Shown: piece after piece, positions 17,427-24,644 of the stretch
Position numbering within the stretch: the stretch's first letter is position 1
Layout of the letters: the number at the start of each line of letters is the position of its first letter
NCBI GenBank assembly: GCA_020853885.1
Contig: JADYXZ010000008.1
Coordinates: 21,075 to 85,074 of the forward strand
Source of the DNA: Bradyrhizobiaceae bacterium
GTDB taxonomy: Bacteria > Pseudomonadota > Alphaproteobacteria > Rhizobiales > Xanthobacteraceae
Direction: 5' to 3'
Length of the DNA: 64,000 bases
Made by a program: the position numbers and the translations under genes
The notes under the pieces: generated by a model
Database searches by the model: none
Told to the model about the DNA's origin: nothing
Seen by the model: only the letters and a program-made list of their open reading frames with translations

Positions 17427-18353
17427 TCAGCGGCTGGCGAAGAAGATTTCGTCGCCGCCGATCTGCCAGCCGGGCAGCGGCGGGCTCCATTCCGGCAGCG
17501 GCTCGGAAAGCGGCTGGCCATCGCCCGCCTGATAGACCGGAATCCTGCGGTATTTTTCGAGCAGGTACTCGATCACGTCAGCGACCGAGCGCGGCTTCTT
17601 GTTGCGGTGATAGAAGATCGCCCGGTTGGCGCGCGCGGCACGCGAGAAATGCTTTGCGGCGTTTGCCTTGGGGCTCGCGGCGGCAAGCCGGATGAGCTCC
17701 GCCGCGCCCGCGGCGCCCATCACATGCGCCAGATAGAGCTCGCCGGCATCCGGCTCGCGCTCGAGTATGCGCGCGAGCGCATCGAAATTGCGCCGGGTGA
17801 ACAGCGCGGCGAAGTGCGCGGACAGTTCCGGATCGTAGCGCAGGCGCAGGATTTCCTTGCGCACTTCCTCGTCGTCGATCTCGTATTGTCCCTCCTCGCC
17901 GACGCGAATCGCGCCCGCAAGACCTTCCAGACCGAGCTCGGCGCCGGCCCCTTGGATCATGTAGAGCCAGCTCTGCTCGATGAACTGATAGAGACCGACG
18001 GCCGTCGAGGTCGTGGCCTCGAGCGTCGGATTGAAGCTGCTTTCCAGCGCGGCCGCGCGCAGCAGATAGTCGAAGTCGACGCCGGTGAGCGCGCTTGCCG
18101 TGTCGATGACCGCGAAGATTTCCGGCGGCGCCCTGTAGCGGCTGACATCGCGCGCCTTCTCCGCAAGGCCGCTTTCCCGCGGCGAGCAGCCGGCCTCGTC
18201 GATGCACAGGCCGCAGAAGGCGGGACCGATGGCGAGCGCGGCGGAGCGCAGAGCGAAATCGATCTCCCCGGCCCGCCCCCCGTGGGCGGCGGCGCCGACA
18301 AACGTCATGCATGTCAGCCCGAGGCTGAACGCCGTGAGAAGAATGGGATGCAC
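17427..18353 (-). CDS. Lytic transglycosylase (SLT domain), exported
   Basis: A 308-residue exported murein hydrolase. A signal peptide covers about residues 1-24. The SLT core has A-L-E-S-S-F-N-P with candidate catalytic Glu104, then the family-typical S-T-A-V-G-L-Y-Q-F-I-E-Q-S-W-L at about 115-130. A later helix with A-H-V-M-G-A-A-G-A matches the rest of the goose-lysozyme-like fold. Three Cys residues near residue 50 may form a disulfide. It would cleave glycan strands in the periplasm. A long open frame on the opposite strand (17349-18449) is a shadow. The PGW and PEW motifs at the C-terminus suggest an extra short tail outside the catalytic domain. Confidence 0.88.
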   Translation of the reverse strand: MHPILLTAFSLGLTCMTFVGAAAHGGRAGEIDFALRSAALAIGPAFCGLCIDEAGCSPRESGLAEKARDVSRYRAPPEIFAVIDTASALTGVDFDYLLRAAALESSFNPTLEATTSTAVGLYQFIEQSWLYMIQGAGAELGLEGLAGAIRVGEEGQYEIDDEEVRKEILRLRYDPELSAHFAALFTRRNFDALARILEREPDAGELYLAHVMGAAGAAELIRLAAASPKANAAKHFSRAARANRAIFYHRNKKPRSVADVIEYLLEKYRRIPVYQAGDGQPLSEPLPEWSPPLPGWQIGGDEIFFASR

Positions 18354-18521
18354 CCGCTTCCTCCGCTTGCCGGCGGAGGTTGCGGGCGGCGTTCCTTAAA
18401 CGGGACCAAAGCGCGCACGCATGTTTTCGCGAGCGTTCACCGCTTCTGAAGGATCTTGGTTGCGCATTTCGTGCCGTTCTTTGTTAGCGAAAGGTATATG
18501 CCGCGGGGGCGCATGCCCGCT

Positions 18522-18546
18522 GGAACGGGGTGGCTAAGAGCCCGTT
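18522..18546 (+). promoter_or_regulatory. EcfG-type promoter match without a clear gene
   Basis: GGAAC (18522-18526) and CGTT (18543-18546) are separated by 16 bp, a perfect EcfG match. It lies inside a long imperfect hairpin whose outer arms are GCCGCGGGG / CCCCGCGGC. Downstream there is only a short weak frame and the LCCL remnant, so this may be the promoter left from a decayed stress gene. Confidence 0.4.
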
Positions 18547-18697
18547 TCCCCGCGGCGCGAAGTTGGAAAGGAATATTTACCTTGAAAGAAGGCGCCGGAT
18601 CCTACCGCCGCGAGGACGGCGCCTGGCTGCCGCCGCTCGCAGGCCGCACGACAGAGCCGCCGAGCCGCGTTAGCGGCGAGGGTCCGGCGCGGTAAAT

Positions 18698-18847
18698 GAA
18701 AAATCCGCCCGCCGTCCCGGCGAGCGCGCGGTGCTCAAGGTGACCGTGGTGCCGCCGCTCAACGCCTACAAGGGCTCGGTGCGGAACGGCGTCACGAGCC
18801 ACGACTTCGCCCGCTACGGCAGCGCCTACCGGCTGGAGGCGGTTTAG
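18698..18847 (+). pseudogene. Remnant of an LCCL-domain gene (C-terminal fragment)
   Basis: In the frame ending at the TAG at 18845-18847, the translation reads V-T-V-V-P-P-L-N-A-Y-K-G-S, then R-N-G-V-T-S-H-D-F, then Y-G-S-A-Y-R-L. This is the final third of an LCCL domain, where the Y-x-G-S-x-R-N-G-V-T-S pattern is diagnostic. No start codon with ribosome site precedes it and the conserved cysteine-containing first half is missing, so it is a decayed fragment. The conserved reading suggests an intact paralogue elsewhere in the genome. Confidence 0.6.
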
Positions 18848-18861
18848 GCGCGCCCGCCGCG

Positions 18862-20256
18862 CTACATGAGCGCGGCGTTGACCCACAGGTGCGTCAGGAT
18901 GCTGGCCACGTAGCCGAGCGCGATGGCCCAGGCCCATCGCAGATGGTTGAGGAACGTGTAGTGGTTGCGCACCAGTCCCATCAGCACCACGCCCGCCGCC
19001 GTGCCGATCGACACCAGACTGCCGCCGACGCCCGTGCTCAATGTGACGAGCATCCACTGGCCGCTCGACATGTCGGGGTTCATGGTGAGCACCGCGAACA
19101 TCAGCGGGATGTTGTCGAACGCCGCGCCCAGTATGCCGATTGCGATGTTGGCGACGGTCGGCCCCAGTCCGACATAGAGATAGTTCGACAACAGCGCGAG
19201 ATAGCCGGCGACGCCGAGTCCGGCGACCGCGAAGATGATGCCGAAGAAGAACAGCAGCGTGTCCCACTCCACGCGCCCCATTTCCCGGAACGAGTCGAAC
19301 GCAATGTCCTGGTCGCCGCGGCGGCGCTCGATCCGCTGCAGGAGGTAGCTGTACATTTGCAGGTAGCCGAGACCCAGCATCATCCCGAGCGCCGGCGGCA
19401 GATTGAAGAAGCTCTTGAACGAGACGGCGGTCGTGAGGGTGGCCGCGAACAGCCAGATCACAACGGCCGCGCCGGTCTTGGGTTTCCGGGTCTCGCCCAC
19501 CGATTCCGGCATGCCTTTCGGCACGCTGAAATGCATCAGCGCCGCCGGCACGAGGAAGTTCACCAGCGACGGCAGGAAGAGATGGAAGAACTCCAGGAAT
19601 TGCAGCTTGCCCTTCTGCCAGACCATCAGCGAGGTGATGTCGCCGAACGGCGAGAAGACGCCGCCGGCATTGGCGGCCACCACGATGATGATGCAGCCGA
19701 GAACGATGAACCGGTAATGGCCGACCCCGACGGCCACCACCACCGCGCCCATGACGAGCGCCGTGGTCAGATTGTCGATGATGGGACCGAAGATAAACGA
19801 CAGCCCTCCGACCAGCCAGAAAAGCTGCCGGTAGGAGAGCCGCAAGCTTACGAGCTTGGCCCGCAGCGCGGCGAAGATGCGCCGCTCCTGCATCGTGTTG
19901 ACGTACGTGATCGCCACGATGAGGAACAGCATCAACTCGCCATAGTCGAGGATCACGTGCTTGGCGGCGACTTCGAGCGCGGCCGTCTGACCGTGGATGG
20001 CATAGACGACGCCGAGCAGCGCCCAGATGAGACCCGCCGCGAGCATGACGGGTTTCGACTTGCGCAATTGAATGGCCTTCTCGACGGCCACGAAGCCGTA
20101 GGCGATGAAGAAGATCAGCAGCGCCAGATAGCCGACGGGATGCCGCGTCAGGTCGATGCGCGCGCCCGCCTCCTCTGCATGAAGCGGCGCCGGGTCGAAT
20201 AGCAGGGAAGCCGATACCGGTACGACCAGCAACCATAGCCGTCCGGTAAAGCTCAT
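18862..20256 (-). CDS. nhaD: NhaD-type Na+/H+ antiporter
   Basis: A 464-residue inner-membrane protein with about 12 hydrophobic segments and a cleavable-looking N-terminal leader (L-H-A-E-E). NhaD/ion-transporter-superfamily features include the re-entrant hairpin region G-P-I-I-D-N-L-T-T-A-L at about residues 160-170, the N-A-G-G-V-F-S-P-F-G-D-I-T-S segment, and a symmetric second D-N-I-P-L-M-F in the C-terminal half. The Asp-Asn pairs in the two halves are the likely ion site. ATG 20256 is preferred over the start 11 codons upstream because AAGGGGG lies about 8 bp before it. Divergent to the cyclic-nucleotide-binding membrane protein gene. Confidence 0.85.
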   Translation of the reverse strand: MSFTGRLWLLVVPVSASLLFDPAPLHAEEAGARIDLTRHPVGYLALLIFFIAYGFVAVEKAIQLRKSKPVMLAAGLIWALLGVVYAIHGQTAALEVAAKHVILDYGELMLFLIVAITYVNTMQERRIFAALRAKLVSLRLSYRQLFWLVGGLSFIFGPIIDNLTTALVMGAVVVAVGVGHYRFIVLGCIIIVVAANAGGVFSPFGDITSLMVWQKGKLQFLEFFHLFLPSLVNFLVPAALMHFSVPKGMPESVGETRKPKTGAAVVIWLFAATLTTAVSFKSFFNLPPALGMMLGLGYLQMYSYLLQRIERRRGDQDIAFDSFREMGRVEWDTLLFFFGIIFAVAGLGVAGYLALLSNYLYVGLGPTVANIAIGILGAAFDNIPLMFAVLTMNPDMSSGQWMLVTLSTGVGGSLVSIGTAAGVVLMGLVRNHYTFLNHLRWAWAIALGYVASILTHLWVNAALM

Positions 20257-20536
20257 CCTGTGGCCCCCTTTCGATCCAAACTCAATCATCGCCGAAATGG
20301 ATGCGCGATGGCAATGGCGACGGCGAAGCGTGCCTGGTGGAAAGGCTGGCGCGGCGAGGACGAAATCCCCTTGGCCGCACTTTGACAGGGTTCAGTCCCC
20401 CGTCCGCCATGCTGCCCACTCCATCGTCGCAGCGCGCGCCGGATGCTGCAGCGCAATGATGACGTCGAAAGCAGGAAGAGGCGTGCGAGCCGCGAACCTC
20501 TTTCACTTCCTGTCATCGCCGGACCGCACGCTCCTC

Positions 20537-20602
20537 CGTCATCCCGGGGGCGCACGCCGACCCCGCAAAAAGCAGAAGGAGGCGTGCGCGCCCGGAATGA
20601 CG
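20537..20602. repeat. Dispersed palindromic repeat
   Basis: A 66-bp element with about 22-nt imperfect arms beginning CGTCATCCCGGG and ending CCCGGAATGACG, with the GCGCACGCC / GGCGTGCGC part matching exactly. Same class as the elements at 17315 and 37574. Confidence 0.75.
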
Positions 20603-20630
20603 TTGAAAACCGCACCACCATTCACACGCA

Positions 20631-20651
20631 CGCCATCCTCCCCGCGATGCG
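20631..20651. repeat. Short repeat copy 1 flanking the cNMP-binding gene
   Basis: CGCCATCCTCCCCGCGATGCG; a near copy (CACCATCCTCCCCGCGCTGCG) lies at 21405-21425 just after the gene. The two copies have the same orientation, so the gene is bracketed by direct repeats of an otherwise dispersed element. Confidence 0.5.
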
Positions 20652-20722
20652 AAATCCGTTCGCCGCTTCTCCCTCCGGGGCACCCTGTTTCGGCGTATGC
20701 TCGCCCCACGGGGGGACAAGAA

Positions 20723-21382
20723 ATGGACTACGTTACGATCATCGGCTTCATCGCCGCGGGATTGACCATTGCCACGCTGTCGATGCGCACCATGGTGCCG
20801 CTGCGCATGGTCGGCATCGCCGCCAATATCGCGTTTCTCGCCTACGGCTTCCTGTTCGGAAGCCTGCCGACGGTGGTGCTGCACGGGATCCTGCTTCCGC
20901 TGAACATCTACCGGCTGGCGGAGATGCGCAAGCTGATCGCCAGCGTGAAGGCGGCCAGCAGCGGCGACCTCAACATGGACTGGATCAAGCCCTTCATGCA
21001 CAAGCGCGCGATGGCGGCCGGCGAGGTGCTGTTTCGCAAGGGTGACGAGGCCGACCGGCTGTTCTTTGTGGTGAGCGGCAAGCTGCGTTTGCACGAGATC
21101 GACATTGAGCTGGCGCCGGGTGCGATCGTGGGCGAGCTCGGAATGCTCGCGCCCGGCCGCAGGCGCACGCAGACGCTCGAATGCACGGAGAGCGGAACGC
21201 TGCTCGAGATCGGCTACGACAAGATCGAGGAGCTCTACTACCAGAACCCGACCTTCGGCTTTTACTTCCTGCGGCTTTCGTCGGCACGGCTGTTCGAGAA
21301 CATCGAGCGGGCGAACAAGCTCCTCGCCGAACGCGACGAGGAGCTCTTCCGCTTGCGCGGGAGCCGGGCGGCCGCGGGCTGA
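20723..21382 (+). CDS. Membrane-anchored cyclic-nucleotide-binding (CRP-fold) protein
   Basis: A 219-residue protein. Residues 1-65 form two or three hydrophobic helices followed by I-Y-R-L. Residues about 90-190 form a cNMP-binding beta-roll with A-G-E-V-L-F-R-K-G-D-E-A-D, F-F-V-V-S-G-K-L-R-L and I-V-G-E-L-G-M-L-A-P-G-R-R-R-T. The G-E-L-G-M-L-A plus R-R-x-T block is the phosphate-binding cassette. There is no HTH, so it is not a transcription factor. A charged helix (E-R-A-N-K-L-L-A-E-R-D-E-E-L) ends it. It may sense a cyclic nucleotide at the membrane; a link to the divergent nhaD is only positional. Confidence 0.82.
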   Translation: MDYVTIIGFIAAGLTIATLSMRTMVPLRMVGIAANIAFLAYGFLFGSLPTVVLHGILLPLNIYRLAEMRKLIASVKAASSGDLNMDWIKPFMHKRAMAAGEVLFRKGDEADRLFFVVSGKLRLHEIDIELAPGAIVGELGMLAPGRRRTQTLECTESGTLLEIGYDKIEELYYQNPTFGFYFLRLSSARLFENIERANKLLAERDEELFRLRGSRAAAG

Positions 21383-21400
21383 ACCGACAAATATTGCGGG

Positions 21401-21425
21401 CACGCACCATCCTCCCCGCGCTGCG
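21401..21425. repeat. Short repeat copy 2 flanking the cNMP-binding gene
   Basis: Contains CACCATCCTCCCCGCGCTGCG, the near copy of the element at 20631-20651 on the other side of the gene. Confidence 0.5.
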
Positions 21426-21776
21426 CCTGCATGCGGGCTTCCCTCCGTTCCTTTCGCTTTCCCCTCGTAACCGAGGGGGCACGGGCGCCGAACGGCGCTG
21501 TCCCCGGAATTGCACCGGAGACCTCTATGTTGTTTCGGGCACCTTCCGGCACCCGTGCTTCCGGCGTTGGTCGATCCGGGCCGCGCTTCTCGGGAGACCG
21601 TTGCCGGGCTCCGTCTCAGCGAGCTCCTCGCGGGCGGTCTATACGCTCCCGGCGGCGGTTGCTCCCTCCTTCGAGGGCCGCCTCCGGGCAGCGGCGCAGC
21701 GAACTGCGCTGCCGCCGAGCGGTACTCCGGACCGCCCGGTCCTGCGCTTGCGGAGCGCAGCAGCGGGCGCCGTCCA

Positions 21777-21804
21777 ATCGAAGTCGGGCTTGCCCGACTT
21801 CGAT
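21777..21804. repeat. Perfect 13-bp inverted repeat
   Basis: Arms 21777-21789 and 21792-21804 (ATCGAAGTCGGGC and its exact complement) are separated by only two bases. No T-run follows on either strand, so this is a cruciform or RNA hairpin rather than a classical terminator. Confidence 0.65.
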
Positions 21805-21982
21805 CACTCTTTCGAGTCTACCCCGCGTTGGCGAACGCCTCGCGAAAGCGCCCCTCGTGGGCAGGGTTAGTGGAATTTAATCCTATCGCGACGGGGATGT
21901 CAAGCAAAACAAAAAGGCCGCTGTTTCCGGCAGCCTACGCTCTCCCGCCATCCCCGGGCCGCCGCGCCCCCATGCATTCTTC

Positions 21983-22098
21983 GTCATGGCCGGGCGAAAG
22001 GCGCGAAGCGCCGTCTTCGCGCCTGAAGGCCCGGCCATCCACGCCTTGAAACGCGGCACGCAAAGACGTGGATGCCCGCGACAAGCGCGGGCATGACG
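21983..22098. repeat. Compound palindromic repeat (CATGGCCGGG … CGGGCATGACG type)
   Basis: Two palindromes in tandem. The first runs from GTCATGGCCGGGC to GCCCGGCCATCCACG, the second from CGTGGATGCCCG to CGGGCATGACG. A second copy with the same architecture lies at 63357-63442 between rpsJ and tuf. Confidence 0.8.
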
Positions 22099-22307
22099 AA
22101 TAGACTATGCGCGCGGTTGGACGGGAGATTGCGGGGTCCGTTCACGCAAGTTGCCGGGCTCTGGATTGTCCCCGGCAAGCCGCCCTCGCCTAGAAAGCGA
22201 GAAGCCGCCGTTTTTCGACGACCTCTATCATCCACGAGCGCCAGCGGAGATTCAAAGGTGGGTGTGGAGTGTGGGGATGAGTACTCGCTCACAATTACAT
22301 TCCCGAA

Positions 22308-22769
22308 CTATTTCACTAAGCCGCGCAGGAAAGCTGGATTGACCACATACAGTAAATTGTCACCTTGCTGCTTACGATCAGCATCAAGGCGGCGCATATC
22401 GTACTCTCGATCGTAAATAAACAGCTTTCGCCCCTCGTCGGTTGAAACCCCGAGAAATCCATACCAAACCAGCAAGTCGACCATATCCTCCGGAGACAGC
22501 GGATCGACGGACCCGATTATTTCGACGACCTCTTCTGGCGTCAGCACGTCCCCTTTTCCGATAAACTTATAAAAAATCCCCTCCGACACGCCAGAGACAT
22601 CTCGAACCTCATAACCAAAATCGCTGACCAGATAGAGCGACTGTTGCTTCAGAGCGGCCTCAACGTCCTCCTCACTCACAGATCCGTGCCCTCGATTAAT
22701 TGCGAATGAAATTGCCCTCTCAAAAAGCTCAATCAAGGAACGCGGTCTCATCAACGAGCTTTCGATCAT
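22308..22769 (-). CDS. C-terminal part of a P-loop ATPase gene, separated by an in-frame TAG
   Basis: 153 codons that open with ATG directly after the TAG of the upstream frame and stay in the same frame. The start lacks a Shine-Dalgarno site. The first residues (M-I-E-S-S-L-M-R-P-R-S-L-I-E-L) look like the R-P-R motif that follows the ATPase core in STAND/KAP-like P-loop proteins. The rest is acidic and helical (V-S-E-E-D-V-E-A-A, then S-P-E-D-M-V-D-L-L-V-W-Y-G-F-L-G-V), resembling a winged-helix region. It most likely is the broken-off end of one 763-residue protein, or a separately reinitiated subunit. Base composition is visibly AT-richer than the flanks. Confidence 0.6.
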   Translation of the reverse strand: MIESSLMRPRSLIELFERAISFAINRGHGSVSEEDVEAALKQQSLYLVSDFGYEVRDVSGVSEGIFYKFIGKGDVLTPEEVVEIIGSVDPLSPEDMVDLLVWYGFLGVSTDEGRKLFIYDREYDMRRLDADRKQQGDNLLYVVNPAFLRGLVK

Positions 22770-24599
22770 CTAGTCGACCGCCATTTTGCCGTCCGCCAAC
22801 CGTGGATTTACTGAAACCCAAGCCTCAGGAGCCTTAGCCGAATCAAAATTCGACACGACCCGTTCGCGAATTAAATGTTCAAGTTGAGCAGGATCGGACC
22901 AATCAACTCCAATCACGTTATACTTTCCTCGGTCCGCAGTTGCGGCAATTAGGTTCTCATAAACGTCGCTCCTCAAAAAAAGCAGATATTCGAAGGCGAC
23001 ACCAGACCGTCGCAGATCACGCTCGATCTTTGTTAGAGCCTCAATTAAGTGCAACACAGTTCTGATATCATGCTCTTCGACGCGCCGCGCAGGCCAACCT
23101 TTATCAAGATTGTCGAACAGCAGAACGATCTTGGAGAATCCGCCACCCGTTTGAGCAATGGCATCGCGAAATTTCGGAATATCGTTCTCAAACAATATAT
23201 TCGTAAGTTGCTCCTTGATATCACGCGATGTGTCCGCGTGCCTCAGTTGCTCTCTTATACTCCGAATCGCCAACTCAAGACGAGCGGTAAAGTCGCCCGC
23301 GACGAGCTCGTTTGTGAATCGCAACCGCGCCTCAAGATCACGAACTTGATTAAGTAGCTCCGTGCTGTATTTCGCTTTTGGCAGCAAAATCTCTCGAAGC
23401 CGCAGTATAATTTCCGCATAGAGAATGTACTGCCAGAACGCAGCTATGGTGTGATCAAATACGCCAATATTTGAAACACCAAGAAGCTCCTGCCGGAGTT
23501 CGCTTAGACTGTGCGACGCTGGGCTTAGTTCAATTAAAAGATTGCGCTTATCCTTCGCCCTCTCTTCTCCTAGGCGATAAAAGATTGCGGACTTTCCAGA
23601 ACCCTTGCGGCCAACGACCACGGCACCCGATGATCGCGTCGCCCTTTGGTACTGAGCCGTAGGCACAAAATAACTGGGCAGCTTTTGATATTCATTCTCA
23701 GCCGCAGAAGACCCAATGTCTATGTCGTTTAAGATAGTGCGCCGGACCCTCCCCGTCACCTTTGCGCGCTGCTGGTTTCGAACGAGAGTTTCTTGACAGT
23801 ATTCGGAGACCGACTGCTCCACCTCAAGTCTGCTTCGCGTCGTATCAATGAAGTCGCGGTAATCCAGCGGCGCCGGCTGATCTTCGTACTGAATAATAAG
23901 GGGCTCGATGTCCATGCCGTGGCAAAGACCCGCAAGGAATGCCGCGCGCAGATTGTGCCGTTGCCAATCACCAATCTCGTGCGAGACCAGTGGGATAACT
24001 ACGCCTGCAGACGCAGAAACATCTCCAATGGCAGTGGTCAAAGAAATTCTGGCCACTTCCTCCGGATCAAATAACCTGTACTGAACGGATGCGTTTACTA
24101 TCGATTGAACGATGAAGTTCCGAAAATCTGTTTTTCGGAATGCGTCCAACAAAAAGAGTGGCTGTGTGTGGTCTTTGCTCTTCCAATATTGATTAGTCCA
24201 CGCCGGAGGCAGCTCCGCCGATAAATGGTGAGCTAGTTCCTGGGAGTTCTGGTAACGAGCCTGTCCGATCGTATCAAAGAGGCCGGTCAAATTTACGTTC
24301 AGCTCGGCTTTCTCAATCGCAAAATTCATTGTTGCGATGATTGGCTTTTCTCGACCAACGGCGAAGCCAATCTCGTAGTACACATTGAAATTAGGATAAG
24401 TAACGTCAGCAATTAATAGATCGATAGCATCGATGCGCTCTCGAATTAGATTGTCAATTTTCAATCCTGTGATGTTTAGCTTCGGCCATGGCGTCACAAT
24501 AATATTTCGCTCTCGATCAATGAGCTTAATCGCATCCTCAATTGTCTCGCCGATCAGTTTGGGTTCAGATGGGTATGCGAAGAAAGCTGTTGCTGGCAT
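22770..24599 (-). CDS. TIR/deoxyribosyltransferase-like domains fused to a P-loop ATPase; candidate defence protein
   Basis: A 609-residue protein. Residues 1-130 form a Rossmann-like TIR/nucleoside-deoxyribosyltransferase-like domain: A-F-F-A-Y-P-S, I-D-L-L-I-A-D-V-T, then N-F-N-V-Y-Y-E-I-G-F-A-V-G with candidate catalytic Glu76. Residues about 145-255 look like a second, degenerate copy (A-G-V-V-I-P-L-V, L-R-A-A-F-L-A-G-L). The ATPase domain has Walker A G-R-K-G-S-G-K-S at 330-337 and Walker B V-L-L-F-D-N-L-D at 492-499. F-L-R-S-D-V-Y near 542 fits the Sll1717/KAP-like P-loop group. ATG 24599 has AGGA 8 bp upstream. Known proteins that join a TIR-like effector to a STAND ATPase act in antiphage immunity, with NAD or nucleotide cleavage; that role is inferred here. 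The gene ends in TAG immediately followed in frame by the 22308-22769 frame. It is AT-richer than its neighbours, suggesting transfer. Confidence 0.65.
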   Translation of the reverse strand: MPATAFFAYPSEPKLIGETIEDAIKLIDRERNIIVTPWPKLNITGLKIDNLIRERIDAIDLLIADVTYPNFNVYYEIGFAVGREKPIIATMNFAIEKAELNVNLTGLFDTIGQARYQNSQELAHHLSAELPPAWTNQYWKSKDHTQPLFLLDAFRKTDFRNFIVQSIVNASVQYRLFDPEEVARISLTTAIGDVSASAGVVIPLVSHEIGDWQRHNLRAAFLAGLCHGMDIEPLIIQYEDQPAPLDYRDFIDTTRSRLEVEQSVSEYCQETLVRNQQRAKVTGRVRRTILNDIDIGSSAAENEYQKLPSYFVPTAQYQRATRSSGAVVVGRKGSGKSAIFYRLGEERAKDKRNLLIELSPASHSLSELRQELLGVSNIGVFDHTIAAFWQYILYAEIILRLREILLPKAKYSTELLNQVRDLEARLRFTNELVAGDFTARLELAIRSIREQLRHADTSRDIKEQLTNILFENDIPKFRDAIAQTGGGFSKIVLLFDNLDKGWPARRVEEHDIRTVLHLIEALTKIERDLRRSGVAFEYLLFLRSDVYENLIAATADRGKYNVIGVDWSDPAQLEHLIRERVVSNFDSAKAPEAWVSVNPRLADGKMAVD

Positions 24600-24644
24600 C
24601 ACTCCGATCCTAGAATGAAGCGAAACTTCTCATTTTCGAAACGC

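Larger units (their letters stand above)
20257..20722. other. Divergent intergenic region with repeat fragments
   Basis: These 466 bp lie between nhaD and the cNMP-binding gene. They contain the palindrome at 20537-20602 and a copy of a CCATCCTCCCCGCG-containing repeat at 20631-20651. No protein-coding frame here has convincing features; promoters for both genes must be inside. Confidence 0.5.
21383..22307. other. 925-bp region without a convincing gene, rich in inverted repeats
   Basis: No open frame here has a ribosome site plus family character. Visible structures are the direct-repeat copy at 21401-21425, a perfect 13-bp hairpin at 21777-21804, an imperfect leftward terminator-like hairpin with a T-rich tail around 21905-21940, and the compound palindrome at 21983-22098. 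The region separates the cNMP gene from the AT-rich defence-like island and looks like a site where mobile repeats have piled up. Confidence 0.6.

Noticed and set aside
17349..18449. 366-codon open frame on the plus strand
   Set aside because: Antisense to the lytic transglycosylase, which has a signal peptide and SLT motifs.
18456..18695. 79-codon frame on the plus strand before the LCCL remnant
   Set aside because: It would start at TTG without a ribosome site and reads as low-complexity sequence. Its start lies upstream of the EcfG promoter match.
12657..24602. Reassignment of TAG as a sense codon, suggested by two genes with a single in-frame TAG
   Set aside because: Several intact genes in the window end in TAG (for example frmA, the thioesterase and dps), so TAG is a normal stop. 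Two independent nonsense changes or sequence errors are simpler.
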